Under the pieces are notes generated by a model that ran no database searches, was not told the DNA's origin, and saw only the letters and a program-made list of their open reading frames with translations. The position numbers and the translations under genes were made by a program. Source: JAJAZB01 sp965249815 (GTDB taxonomy: Bacteria > Bacteroidota > Bacteroidia > Cytophagales > Spirosomataceae). From it: 64,000 nt of DNA. Positions within the stretch are counted from its first letter, which is position 1. Every line of letters starts with the position of its first letter. Shown piece by piece: positions 1 through 8,716 of the stretch. The stretch is from NCBI GenBank assembly GCA_965249815.1, contig CBDFMV010000002.1:620001-684000 (forward strand), given 5' to 3'.

Positions 1-1118
1 ACATCGTCGACCACTACAGTTGGCCGCTCATTTTCGACGTCAACATCCCCATCGGCATCGTGGCGGCCATCATGACCTACGTCTTTTTGCCCAAGCAGGC
101 CAACGAATACAACATCGACCGCCGCGCTATCAAAATCGACTGGACGGGCATCGCGCTGCTCACCGTCGGGGTGGGGGCGTTGCAGTGGGTGCTGGAGCGC
201 GGCGAAGGCAAGGATTGGTTTCAATCCCAGGAAATCATCGTCGCCAGCATCGCCACGGTGGTCGGGCTGGTCGGGTTCGTGTGGTACGAACTGCGCATTC
301 CGCAGCCGGCCGTCAATTTGCGGGTGTTCACCAACCGCACGATGGCATTGTCCACGATCCTGATTTTCGTCGTGGGCGTCGGGCTGTTTTCGTCGGTGTT
401 CCTGTTTCCGGTGCTCGTGCAGCGCACCATGTACTACACCCCCACGATGACCGGCCTCACGCTCCTGCCGGGTACGATTGGCTCGCTGATTCTGTTTCCC
501 ATCATTGGGCGGCTCATTCAGCGCGGCGTGGCGCCCCGGTTTTTCGTGTACGCGGGCTACGTTATTTTCATCGCCTTCAACGTGCTGATGGCCCGGGTGG
601 ACATCAACGCGTCGCCCGGCGATTTTTTCTGGCCCCTGATCATTCGCGGCTGTGGGCTGGCGATGGTCAACCTGCCGCTCATCAACCAGGCCGTGGCCGA
701 CCTCAAGCCCCAGGATTACCCGGCGGGCATCGCCCTCACCAACATGATGCGCCAACTCGGCGGGGCCTTCGGCATCGCCATCGTAAACACCTACGTGGCC
801 AACCGCACGGCCACGCACCGGCTGGATCTGGTCAGCAACGTGACGGCCGAAAATCCGCTGGCCGCCGAACGGCTCAACCAGATCGCCCAGGGCCTGATTG
901 CCCGGGGTTACGACGCCGCCAAAGCCGCCCAGCAGGCCTACGCCAGCCTCGACGCGGTCATTACCCGGCAGGCGCTGCTCCTCAGTTACCTTGACGCGTT
1001 TTACTTCGTCACGGCGCTGTTTGTCTGCACCTTCCCCTTGATTATTCTGTTGAAAAACCCGCCAAAATCGAAAGAAGAACAAGCCGCTGCGCGGGCCGCT
1101 GCGGCAGATGCCCATTAA
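1..1118 (+). CDS. DHA2-family MFS multidrug exporter, C-terminal part
   Basis: The frame is open from the first bases of the window, so the start lies upstream; about 371 codons remain. The product is an integral membrane protein with many hydrophobic helices. Its first visible residues (WPLIFDVNIPIGI) match the loop and helix typical of 14-helix drug:H+ antiporters of the EmrB/QacA type. A charged tail rich in Ala and Lys (KSKEEQAAARAAAADAH) ends the protein. It is followed 81 bp later by a TolC-like gene on the same strand, which fits a tripartite efflux operon whose adaptor would lie upstream, outside the window. Family is confident; substrate is unknown. Confidence 0.88.
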   Translation, partial: IVDHYSWPLIFDVNIPIGIVAAIMTYVFLPKQANEYNIDRRAIKIDWTGIALLTVGVGALQWVLERGEGKDWFQSQEIIVASIATVVGLVGFVWYELRIPQPAVNLRVFTNRTMALSTILIFVVGVGLFSSVFLFPVLVQRTMYYTPTMTGLTLLPGTIGSLILFPIIGRLIQRGVAPRFFVYAGYVIFIAFNVLMARVDINASPGDFFWPLIIRGCGLAMVNLPLINQAVADLKPQDYPAGIALTNMMRQLGGAFGIAIVNTYVANRTATHRLDLVSNVTAENPLAAERLNQIAQGLIARGYDAAKAAQQAYASLDAVITRQALLLSYLDAFYFVTALFVCTFPLIILLKNPPKSKEEQAAARAAAADAH

Positions 1119-1199
1119 AAAGTTGGCAGGAAGCAGTGAGCAGCAATGCCGACTGCTTTGGCTGCCCACTGCCAACCGTTAACTGCCAACTTTTTTGCC

Positions 1200-2507
1200 A
1201 TGAAACGCCTCACTCTCGTCTTTCTTTCCCTCAGCCAACTGGCGTTAGCACAGTCGGCCACGACCGACCCGCTGCCCGGCCTCGTCCGGCAGGCGTTCGA
1301 TTATTATCCGCGCCTGAAGGAACTGCAACAGAACGTTTCGCTCAGCGAAACGCGCACTAAAATCGCCGAAACGGCCTACAAGCCGACCGTCAGCGGCGAC
1401 GCCAGCTACAACTACATCTGGCCGCTGCAACGCATCACGTTTTCCATTCCCGGCCTGGGCGACAACGCCATCCAGTTTCAGCCCCGCAACAACTACAACG
1501 TAGGCGTGAGTGCCAGCCAGACCGTGTACGACTGGGGCAAAACCGCCGCCACCGTGCAGCGCAGCCGGGCCGAAACCCAGCAGGCTTTCGACAACGTGGA
1601 AGCGCAGAAAACCCAGCTTGCCTACCAGGTGGCGCAGGCCTACTACGGCCTTGTTTTTCTGCAAAAAAACCTCCGGGTGCAGCAGGATCAGCAGGCGCTT
1701 GTGCGGGCCACGGAACAACTCATCGCTGCCCGCGTGAAGAGCGGCGACGAAATCGATTACAACCTCGTTTCGACGCGGGTGCGCTACCGCAACGTCGAAA
1801 CGCGCATCGTCGATTTGCAAAACCAACTGGAGCGGCAGTACATCCTGCTCGGTTCGCTGGTGGGCCGCGACGTACGCGCCGTAGTGGACACGGCGGCGGG
1901 TTTCAATACCCTGGCGACCTTCGCCGCCGACCCGGTGAATGCCTACGAGGTCGCCCAAAGCACCAACCCCGACCTGCGCCTGAGCCGCGACCGCGAAACC
2001 ATCGCCCAGCGGGAGGCCGAGCGTAGCGTCCTCGACAACCGCCCCACGCTGGCGGCCATCGGGCAGGCGGGTTTCCGCAACGGTTTTCAGCCCGAAATCG
2101 ACCGGTTCCGGTTCAACGGGCTGGTGGGTCTGCGCCTGAGCGCGCCGATTTACAGCGGCAATCGCCACAAACTGCAAAACGAATTGGCCCAGACCAGTCT
2201 CCAGCAGGCGCGGTACGGCACCGAAAGCCAGCAACTGGCGCTGAAAACCGGCGTGGATCAGGCCCTGAGCGAATTGAAAGCGGCCACCGAAAAAGCCCGG
2301 CTTTCGGAAGCCCAGGTGCAACAGGCCCGCTACGCACTCCAACTGGCCAACGTGCGGTTGAAAGGCGGCGTGGTGACGCCCCTCGAAATCCAAACCGCCC
2401 AGACCGCCCTCGAAGAAGCCGAATTCAACCGGATTCAGTACGAATACCAGCAAACCCTGGCCCGCCTCGAACTCAACCGGCTGGCAGGAACGAAGTTCTG
2501 GGAGTGA
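1200..2507 (+). CDS. TolC-family outer membrane efflux protein
   Basis: The 435-residue product is an outer membrane channel component of the TolC/OEP family. I chose the ATG at 1200 rather than the in-frame ATG at 1146 because it begins a clean signal peptide (MKRLTLVFLSLSQLALAQS). The mature part has the duplicated long-helix and beta-strand pattern of OEPs, with Gln/Ala-rich coiled-coil stretches (for example AETQQAFDNVEAQKTQLAYQ) and the usual length of about 420-450 residues. It follows a DHA2 exporter in the same direction, so the two probably work together in export across both membranes. Confidence 0.88.
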   Translation: MKRLTLVFLSLSQLALAQSATTDPLPGLVRQAFDYYPRLKELQQNVSLSETRTKIAETAYKPTVSGDASYNYIWPLQRITFSIPGLGDNAIQFQPRNNYNVGVSASQTVYDWGKTAATVQRSRAETQQAFDNVEAQKTQLAYQVAQAYYGLVFLQKNLRVQQDQQALVRATEQLIAARVKSGDEIDYNLVSTRVRYRNVETRIVDLQNQLERQYILLGSLVGRDVRAVVDTAAGFNTLATFAADPVNAYEVAQSTNPDLRLSRDRETIAQREAERSVLDNRPTLAAIGQAGFRNGFQPEIDRFRFNGLVGLRLSAPIYSGNRHKLQNELAQTSLQQARYGTESQQLALKTGVDQALSELKAATEKARLSEAQVQQARYALQLANVRLKGGVVTPLEIQTAQTALEEAEFNRIQYEYQQTLARLELNRLAGTKFWE

Positions 2508-2580
2508 AAAGAAAAGAGAGAAAAAGCACCTTACATTGCTATTTACTCTCTTCTCTCTTCTCTATTTTCTCTTCTCTTCC
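2508..2580. repeat. Purine/pyrimidine imperfect inverted repeat
   Basis: A purine-rich arm (aaaagaaaagagagaaaaagc) directly after the TolC stop is answered by a pyrimidine-rich arm (tctcttctctcttctctatt). The same design, including a short centre with gcac and cattgc-like bases, recurs at 63426-63493. It could act as a terminator or mRNA 3' stabiliser. Confidence 0.55.
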
Positions 2581-2695
2581 TCCGTTTTGTTGGTTGAAAC
2601 CGACCGCTCACCGCGTGTTTTTGCGAGTTGGGCCTGCTTTCGGGCGATTCGTTGGGCGCGACTGGTTAGGTTTAGGACAAAAACCAATTCCCACT

Positions 2696-2941
2696 ATGAA
2701 TACGTTGAACACCATTCGCCAGACGCTGGCCGAGCACTTCTTCATCAAAGGGGAAATCTTTCAACCCTACAAAAACCTGCGGACCGATTTTGGCCTGACC
2801 TCGTTGGATTTCACCGAACTGGTGGTGTACCTTGAGCAGGCGTTCCAGACGACCCTGCCCGACGCCGAACTCGACCGCGTCCGCAGCGCTGCCGATTTGG
2901 CCGCCTGCCTCGAACGTCACCTGTCGCCGGTTGCCGCATGA
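2696..2941 (+). CDS. Acyl carrier protein-like protein
   Basis: The 81-residue acidic protein has the size and helical layout of an acyl carrier protein. The phosphopantetheine attachment serine would be Ser36 in GLTSLDFTEL, where the usual DSL is TSL. A longer in-frame extension upstream runs through the preceding repeat and is not protein-like, so the ATG at 2696 is preferred. The gene overlaps the next small gene by 4 bp (ATGA), which suggests translational coupling. No ketosynthase or other synthase gene is adjacent, so its acyl chain and pathway are unknown. Confidence 0.72.
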   Translation: MNTLNTIRQTLAEHFFIKGEIFQPYKNLRTDFGLTSLDFTELVVYLEQAFQTTLPDAELDRVRSAADLAACLERHLSPVAA

Positions 2942-3129
2942 GTTTCGAAGAGTACCTGGTTCAGAAAAAAATCGACGGCCCGGCCTTCCGGCAGGCCGAA
3001 CCCGCCCGGTACGCCGAGTGGGAAACGCTATTTCCGAACCTGCACCCGGAAAGCTTCACGATGCAGAAGAAGTTTTTGCTCAACGACGTGCGGCGGCGGT
3101 ACCCGATGCAATCGGAAATTAAAAATTGA
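2938..3129 (+). CDS. Small conserved hypothetical protein coupled to the ACP
   Basis: This 63-residue charged protein starts inside the stop of the acyl carrier protein gene (ATGA overlap). It has no signal peptide or membrane segment and is predicted to be cytoplasmic and largely helical. The tail (SEIKN) runs into an AT-rich spacer. I do not recognise a family. The overlap with the carrier protein is the only clue to its job, perhaps as a partner protein. Confidence 0.6.
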   Translation: MSFEEYLVQKKIDGPAFRQAEPARYAEWETLFPNLHPESFTMQKKFLLNDVRRRYPMQSEIKN

Positions 3130-3201
3130 AAATCAGTAAGCAGTCAGGTAGTTTTACGGCGGTTCCCGTTAACTTCTTCAATTTTTAATTCTCAACCAAT
3201 C

Positions 3202-3612
3202 ATGAACGTTTCCCTCCTCGAACTCAAAGGCATGAGCGACGAAATGGCCCAGAAGCTCAAAGCCAGCCACAGCCTCACCCACAGCGACGGTTTTCTGGAA
3301 AAAGCAGCCACTAAATCGGGCCGCCGCGAACTGGCCAGCGCCGCCGGGGTGGAAGAGAGCCTGATTCTGGAACTGGCCAACCGCGCCGATCTGTCGCGGT
3401 TGAAGGGCATCGCCGGGGTGTACTCCGACCTGCTCGAAAACGCGGGCGTCGACACGGTGAAGGAACTCGCCCGCCGCAACGCCGAAAACCTCCACGCCAA
3501 GTTGCTGGAAATCAACGACCAACTCCAACTGACCCAGCGCCCGCCGTCGCTTTCGCTGGTGGAAGACATCATCGAGCAGGCGAAGAGTTTGCCCGCGATG
3601 ATTGAGCACTGA
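3202..3612 (+). CDS. DUF4332 helix-hairpin-helix-like protein
   Basis: The 136-residue protein contains repeated small helical units resembling helix-hairpin-helix motifs (LKGMSDEMAQKLKA near the N-terminus, LKGIAGVYSDLLENAGVDTV in the middle). This is the pattern of DUF4332 proteins, which are thought to bind DNA or proteins through tandem HhH folds. There is no signal peptide. It is followed by a perfect 25-bp hairpin and probably ends this transcription unit. The biochemical role is unknown. Confidence 0.68.
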   Translation: MNVSLLELKGMSDEMAQKLKASHSLTHSDGFLEKAATKSGRRELASAAGVEESLILELANRADLSRLKGIAGVYSDLLENAGVDTVKELARRNAENLHAKLLEINDQLQLTQRPPSLSLVEDIIEQAKSLPAMIEH

Positions 3613-3623
3613 GTTTTAGGGAT

Positions 3624-3689
3624 AAAAAAATGGGTAATTCAGGTGAGTGGTCCATCTCCGGCCAACTCACCTGAATTACCCATTTTTTT
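3624..3689. terminator. Perfect 25-bp hairpin, probable bidirectional terminator
   Basis: Arms at 3624-3648 and 3665-3689 are perfectly complementary, with seven A at the left edge and seven T at the right. This gives a U-tract in both directions between the convergent DUF4332 and S9 peptidase genes. Confidence 0.85.
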
Positions 3690-3703
3690 AATTACCAGTC
3701 CGT

Positions 3704-5668
3704 CTATGGTGCTTCGCCCAGCAAAAACTGCTTCACAAACTGCACCGTGGCGTAAAACAGGAAATCCACGTTGTTCTTCTTCCGAAAGCCGTGGCCTTCG
3801 TCCCTGGCCTCGAGGTACCAGACGGGGCTGCCGTTTTTGCGCACGGCGGCGGCCATTTGCAGGGCTTCGGTGCGGGGCACGCGGGGGTCGTTGCCGCCCT
3901 GCACGATAAACAGCGGCTTGCTGATTCTGGCGGCGTTGTTGAGCGGCGCGATTTGCTGGAAAAACTTTGCCATTTCCGGTTCGCGCTCGTCGCCGTACTC
4001 GGCCCGGCGCAGGTCGCGGCGGTAGCTCTCGGTGTTTTGCAGAAAGGTTTTAAAATCGGAAATGCCCACCACGTCGAGGGCGCAGCGAATCCGGTCGTTG
4101 TAATCGACGGCGCAGGCGAGGGTCATGTAGCCGCCGTAGCTGCCGCCGGTCACCATTACGCGGCTGGCGTCGAGGTCAGGTTGTTGGGCAATCCAGTCGA
4201 GCAGCGCGCCGATGTCTTTCACCGAATCCTTGCGTTTCAGCCCGTTGTCGAGTTTCACGAAACTCTTGCCGTAGCCCGTCGAGCCGCGCACGTTGGGCTG
4301 AATCAGGGCCACGCCCAATTCGTTGAGCAGGTAGTTGTTGCGGCCCAGGAAACCGGGAAACGATTGCCCCTCCGGCCCGCCGTGGATGTTGATGATGACG
4401 GGCCGCTTGCCCGTAAATTTCGCCCCCGGTTTGTAGTAAAACCCGCTGATTTCCTTGCCATCGAAGCTTTTCCAGGAAATGAATTTTGGCTCCGAAACCG
4501 TCGACGGCACGATGCCGCCGAGTTCGCTTTCGGTCCAGCGGGTGAGGCGGTTCGAGTTGGCGTCGAGCACGAACACGTCGGCGGTGGAGCGGGCCGTGGC
4601 CAGCGTCAGGGCCAGTTTGCCGGAGTTGTCGGGGTGCCAGGCCAGGCCGCCCACGTTGCCCACGGGCAAATCCGGCACCGGTTTGTACTGCCGGGTTTGG
4701 GGGTTCATCAGGTACAGTTTGGTCAGGCCCGCTTCGTTGGTGCTGAAGGCCAGGCGCTTGCCGTCTCGCGAGAGGTCGATTTGTTCCACGTCCCAGGGGA
4801 TGGTGCTGGTGAGGAAGTCCAGCTTTTTGGTGGCCAAATCGAGGTAGGCCAGGCGCTGAAACTCGCTGTCTTTGTCGGTGGTCAGGAAAATGCCCTTGCC
4901 GTCCTTCGCGAAAACCCCGCCACTGTAGGCCACGCCGGTTTCGCCGGGGGGCGTCAGGCTGGTTTTCTGGCCCGCGGCCACGTCGACGAGGTAGAGGTGG
5001 CTTTCGTTCACCGAAAGGTACTCACTCACCAGCAACTGCTTTTCGTCCGGCGACCAGTCGATAACTCCCCAGCCGCCGCCCTGCACCTGCAACACCAACT
5101 TGTCGGATTTCGGGTCGAGGGGGTTCATCACGTACACGTCGCGGTCGGCCCCGTTGCGCCGGGTGCTGCCGTAGGCAATGCGGGTTCCCGAATTGCTCCA
5201 GGTCGCGCCGCCGTTCTGCGAGCGGCCCCCGTCGGTGAGCAGCGTTACGGTGCCGTCGGCGAAATCGTAGCGGTAAAGCTGGGCGAATTCGTTGCCGCCT
5301 ACGTCCTTGCCAAACAGAAAATACGCGCCGTTTTTAGGATCGTAACTACCGCCGTTGACGGGTTCATCGAAAAACGTGAGTTGGGTGCGGGCACCCATCG
5401 GCATGGCGAGCCGGTGAACCTGCGGGGTGTTGGCGAAGCGGGTGTCGATGAGCATTTCGGGCTTCGTGGGGTGCCAGGACGTGAATAACGCCGAGCGCGC
5501 TTCGGTGTAGCGTTTCACGCCCTCGGCCACGGTGACCGGAATGGGCGGCAGCCCCTCGACGACGAGGTTGTCGGCGGGTTTGATGACGGCCTGGCCAACG
5601 GCCCCCGTCGATGCGGCCAGCAGCCCGAAAAAGAGCAGGGACCACGCGAAGCGTACGATTTTTTTCAT
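3704..5668 (-). CDS. Secreted S9-family prolyl oligopeptidase-like peptidase
   Basis: The 654-residue product begins with a signal peptide (MKKIVRFAWSLLFFGLLAAS), which is why the start at 5668 is chosen over a longer in-frame extension. Residues about 50-400 form a TolB/WD-like beta-propeller with repeated LSRDGKRLAFST-type blades. The C-terminal alpha/beta-hydrolase domain carries the triad Ser510 (GGSYGGYM), Asp594 (GGNDPRV) and His626 (EGHGF). It probably cleaves short peptides in the periplasm. It is divergent from the isomerase-like gene starting at 5784. A second paralogue lies at 45749-47710. Confidence 0.92.
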   Translation of the reverse strand: MKKIVRFAWSLLFFGLLAASTGAVGQAVIKPADNLVVEGLPPIPVTVAEGVKRYTEARSALFTSWHPTKPEMLIDTRFANTPQVHRLAMPMGARTQLTFFDEPVNGGSYDPKNGAYFLFGKDVGGNEFAQLYRYDFADGTVTLLTDGGRSQNGGATWSNSGTRIAYGSTRRNGADRDVYVMNPLDPKSDKLVLQVQGGGWGVIDWSPDEKQLLVSEYLSVNESHLYLVDVAAGQKTSLTPPGETGVAYSGGVFAKDGKGIFLTTDKDSEFQRLAYLDLATKKLDFLTSTIPWDVEQIDLSRDGKRLAFSTNEAGLTKLYLMNPQTRQYKPVPDLPVGNVGGLAWHPDNSGKLALTLATARSTADVFVLDANSNRLTRWTESELGGIVPSTVSEPKFISWKSFDGKEISGFYYKPGAKFTGKRPVIINIHGGPEGQSFPGFLGRNNYLLNELGVALIQPNVRGSTGYGKSFVKLDNGLKRKDSVKDIGALLDWIAQQPDLDASRVMVTGGSYGGYMTLACAVDYNDRIRCALDVVGISDFKTFLQNTESYRRDLRRAEYGDEREPEMAKFFQQIAPLNNAARISKPLFIVQGGNDPRVPRTEALQMAAAVRKNGSPVWYLEARDEGHGFRKKNNVDFLFYATVQFVKQFLLGEAP

Positions 5669-5783
5669 GAATTCGGGGATTTTGGCCCAAATTACCGCTT
5701 TCATTGCGTGGGGCCACCACTGGTTACCCGGTTTCTGCCCCGAAATTCCGATTTTTGTTTCCTCTTCACCGTTCACCAATTTT

Positions 5784-6641
5784 ATGAAACGTAACCTTTG
5801 TTTCGCCTGCGCCCTGGTTCTCGCCACCTCCGCCCTGTTCGCCCAGAAAAAGGGCGCTCCGCTCTTTCCCCACACGCCGGGAATGCAAACCTACACCTAC
5901 CGCGACGTGATGAAAACCGACCCAGCCGCCGGATTGGACGCCATCAAGGCCCTCGGCATCACCGACCTCGAATGCGGCATTTTCGCCGGGAAAACCGTCG
6001 AAGAATCCCGCAAAATGCTCGATGAGCGGGGCATGAAGTGCTCGTCGTTCGGGGCGGGGTACGACCAGCTACTCACCAAACTCGACGAAGTAGGCCGCAA
6101 CGCCAAAGCGATGGGGGCCAGCTACGTGATGCTGGCCTGGATTCGCAAAGGCAACGAATTTACGCTGGATCAGGCGAAGGATGCCGTCGCCAATTTCAAC
6201 CGCATCGGCAGGGAGTTGAAAGAAAAATACGGCCTGACCTTCTGCTACCACAACCACGGCTACGAATTCGTGAAGCACGAGGACGGCACCCTGTTCGATT
6301 ACATCGCCAAAAACACCGACCCGAACTACGTCAGCTTCGAGCTGGACTTGCTCTGGGCGAAATTTCCCGGTGCCGACCCCGCCGCGCTGCTCACCAAATA
6401 CGGTAGTCGTTTTAAACTCATGCACCTGAAAGACCTCCGCAAGGGCGTTGAGGGCAACCTGTCGGGCGGCACGCCCGTCGAGAACGACGTGACCCTCGGC
6501 ACCGGTCAGGTGGACCTCCCCGCCGTGCTGAAAGCCGCCAACAAGGCGGGTGTCGTGCATTATTACATCGAAGACGAAAGCCCCACCTACGCCGCGCAGG
6601 TGCCGAAAAGCATGGCGTATTTGAAAAGCCTAACGTGGTGA
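5784..6641 (+). CDS. Sugar phosphate isomerase/epimerase-like TIM barrel, exported
   Basis: The 285-residue protein has a signal peptide ending near ATSALFA, followed by an AP-endonuclease-2/xylose-isomerase-like TIM barrel. Visible metal-site motifs include CYHNHGYEF (His pair and Glu), FELDLLW and LMHLKD, as in the IolE/IolI-like family. The ATG at 5784 gives the signal peptide. It sits alone between the divergent S9 peptidase and a hairpin terminator. Substrate is unknown; keto-sugars or inositol derivatives are typical for the family. Confidence 0.85.
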   Translation: MKRNLCFACALVLATSALFAQKKGAPLFPHTPGMQTYTYRDVMKTDPAAGLDAIKALGITDLECGIFAGKTVEESRKMLDERGMKCSSFGAGYDQLLTKLDEVGRNAKAMGASYVMLAWIRKGNEFTLDQAKDAVANFNRIGRELKEKYGLTFCYHNHGYEFVKHEDGTLFDYIAKNTDPNYVSFELDLLWAKFPGADPAALLTKYGSRFKLMHLKDLRKGVEGNLSGGTPVENDVTLGTGQVDLPAVLKAANKAGVVHYYIEDESPTYAAQVPKSMAYLKSLTW

Positions 6642-6652
6642 GGGCGGCGACC

Positions 6653-6689
6653 AGACCTAACAGGTTTTATTTAAAAACCTGTTAGGTCT
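6653..6689. terminator. Hairpin with GACCTAACAGGTTT core
   Basis: Perfect 16-bp arms at 6653-6668 and 6674-6689 with a 5-nt loop, followed by TTT. The 14-bp core of the stem is identical to that of the hairpin at 61951-61989, so it is both a probable terminator and a dispersed repeat. Confidence 0.75.
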
Positions 6690-6719
6690 TTCTATTCTGT
6701 TAATCATCCCTTTCTTTCT

Positions 6720-8345
6720 ATGCCCCCTTTAAATTTAGACGTCCTTTTTCCGACCGAAGATCAGATTTCGGCCCAGTACCGCATCACCGAACCCCTCGAC
6801 CAGCGCGAATACCTCGTGGGCGGCGCGATGAAACCCTGGAACGGGTCCACGCAGGAGGTGCTTTCGCCGGTGTACATCCGCCAGCCCGACGGCTCGCTGG
6901 TGCAGAAACGCGTCGGCAGTTATCCCGTCACGGGGGCCGCCGAGGCCGACGAAGTGCTCGACGCCGCCGTGCAAGCCTACGGCGACGGGCGCGGCGAGTG
7001 GCCGACGATGAGCGTGTCCGACCGGATTGCCTGCGTGGAGGCGTTCACCAAAAAAATGATCGGGCAGCGCGCCGAAGTCGTGCGGCTGCTGATGTGGGAA
7101 ATCGGCAAGTCGCTGCCCGATTCGGAGAAGGAATTCGACCGCACGGTGCAGTACATCTACGACACCATCGACAACCTCAAGCAGATTGACCGCGAAAGCG
7201 CGGGCTTCACCATCACCGAGGGCATCATCGGGCAAATCCGCCGTTCGCCGCTCGGCGTGGTGCTGTGCATGGGGCCGTTCAACTACCCGCTCAACGAGAC
7301 GTTCACGACGCTCATTCCGGCGCTGATCATGGGCAACTGCGTGTTGTTCAAACCCCCGAAACACGGCACACTGCTGCATTATCCGCTGCTGGAGGCCTTT
7401 CGGAGCAGCTTCCCGCCGGGCGTCATCAACACGGTGTACGGGCGCGGGGCCACGGTGATTCCGAGTTTGATGCAATCCGGAAAGGTCAACGTGCTGGCGC
7501 TCATCGGGTCGAGCCGGGTGGCCGATTCGTTGAAGAAAATGCACCCCAAATCCAACCGCCTGCGGGCCATCCTGAGCCTCGACGCCAAAAACGCGGCCAT
7601 CGTGTTGCCCCACGCCGACCTCGACGTGGCCGTGAAGGAATGCCTGCTGGGGGCGCTCTCGTTCAATGGCCAACGCTGCACGGCGCTCAAGATTTTCTTC
7701 GTTCACCGCAGCATCGCCGACGCGTTTTTGCAAAAAATGAGCGATGAACTGGCGAAGTTCAAGCCCGGAATGCCCTGGGACGCGGGCGTGAACATCACCC
7801 CGCTGCCCGAACCCCAGAAACCCGCCTACCTGACCGACTGCGTGACCGAAGCCGAGGCGATGGGGGCAAAGGTACTCAACCCCAACGGCGGCGAAACCAG
7901 CCACTCGTTTTTCTTCCCCGCGCTGGTGTACCCGGTGAAAGAAGGCATGAAGCTCTACCGCGACGAGCAGTTCGGGCCGGTGATTCCCGTCGTGCCCTTC
8001 GACGACGTGGAAGAACCCATTCAGTGGCTCATCACCGACGACCACGGGATGCAGGTGTCGATTTTTGGCACCGAGACGGAGGAAATGGCCCACCTCATCG
8101 ATCAGCTCGTCAACCAGGTGAGCCGCGTCAACCTCAACACCCAGTGCCAGCGCGGGCCGGATACCTTCCCGTTCACGGGCCGGAAAGACTCCGCCGAAGG
8201 CACGCTGTCCGTCCACGACGCGCTGCGTTCGTTCAGCATCCGGACGATGGTGGCGGCCAAAGCTACTCCGGAAAGCAAGGCGCTCATCAACGAAATTGTG
8301 AACGGGCAGGAGTCGAATTTCCTCTCGACGCGGTTTATTCTTTGA
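6720..8345 (+). CDS. gapN: GapN-type NADP-dependent glyceraldehyde-3-phosphate dehydrogenase
   Basis: This 541-residue aldehyde dehydrogenase matches the non-phosphorylating GapN group, which oxidises glyceraldehyde 3-phosphate to 3-phosphoglycerate with NADP+. The nucleophile is Cys320 in FNGQRCTALK. The Rossmann-side sequence MGPFNYPLNE is also typical. The catalytic glutamate expected 34 residues before the Cys is replaced by Ser286 (LSLDAKN), with Asp288 close by. It is monocistronic, between a hairpin on the left and a terminator for the opposite strand on the right. Family is confident; the exact substrate is less so, given the altered residue. Confidence 0.83.
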   Translation: MPPLNLDVLFPTEDQISAQYRITEPLDQREYLVGGAMKPWNGSTQEVLSPVYIRQPDGSLVQKRVGSYPVTGAAEADEVLDAAVQAYGDGRGEWPTMSVSDRIACVEAFTKKMIGQRAEVVRLLMWEIGKSLPDSEKEFDRTVQYIYDTIDNLKQIDRESAGFTITEGIIGQIRRSPLGVVLCMGPFNYPLNETFTTLIPALIMGNCVLFKPPKHGTLLHYPLLEAFRSSFPPGVINTVYGRGATVIPSLMQSGKVNVLALIGSSRVADSLKKMHPKSNRLRAILSLDAKNAAIVLPHADLDVAVKECLLGALSFNGQRCTALKIFFVHRSIADAFLQKMSDELAKFKPGMPWDAGVNITPLPEPQKPAYLTDCVTEAEAMGAKVLNPNGGETSHSFFFPALVYPVKEGMKLYRDEQFGPVIPVVPFDDVEEPIQWLITDDHGMQVSIFGTETEEMAHLIDQLVNQVSRVNLNTQCQRGPDTFPFTGRKDSAEGTLSVHDALRSFSIRTMVAAKATPESKALINEIVNGQESNFLSTRFIL

Positions 8346-8380
8346 GTGGCTATTCGTCAGTGGGCAGTCGACAGAAAAAG

Positions 8381-8412
8381 CAGCGGCCAGCCTTGTTTAG
8401 GGCTGGCCGCTG
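8381..8412 (-). terminator. Terminator for the minus-strand small gene
   Basis: Perfect 12-bp arms (8381-8392 and 8401-8412) with an 8-nt loop. On the minus strand the stem is followed by gcttttt, giving a U-tract after the gene ending at 8435. Confidence 0.75.
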
Positions 8413-8434
8413 GCGTCTGATGCGGTCAAAGCCG

Positions 8435-8716
8435 CTATTTTTCTTCGAAAAGATGCGTTAGACCGGGGTGTTTCTCTTTAAAATCGGCGATGAGCGCGTC
8501 CATTTCTGTAAAACTCCGCTCAATAGACTGATGGATTTCGGCAAAATAAGGCTCCAATTCCGCCTTTCGCTCCGGAGTAAAGTTTTGATAGACAGAGTTC
8601 CATTCCTCCCGGATTAGGAGTTTCGTCTCAAAGTCAGGGGCTTGACGAATCCTTTCCCTAAATTCCAGGGCGATGTCGGTCGGCGAAGTCGTTTCAGTTT
8701 TCGCGAAGTTGCTCAT
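8435..8716 (-). CDS. Small hypothetical protein
   Basis: The 93-residue acidic protein starts at MSNFAKTETT. An in-frame upstream extension coincides with the coding sense of another short gene in a different frame, so the shorter start is preferred. It appears helical and cytoplasmic (repeated Glu/Arg/Leu heptad-like stretches such as IHQSIERSFTEMDALIADF). It overlaps the end of the interrupted short gene at 8694-8885 by 23 bp, a linkage typical of two-gene modules. No family recognised. Confidence 0.5.
   Translation of the reverse strand: MSNFAKTETTSPTDIALEFRERIRQAPDFETKLLIREEWNSVYQNFTPERKAELEPYFAEIHQSIERSFTEMDALIADFKEKHPGLTHLFEEK

Noticed and set aside
3791..5488. Long plus-strand open frame (565 codons) opposite the S9 peptidase
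   Set aside because: It is the antisense of a well-supported peptidase and has low-complexity Val/Gly/His-rich content typical of high-GC shadow frames.
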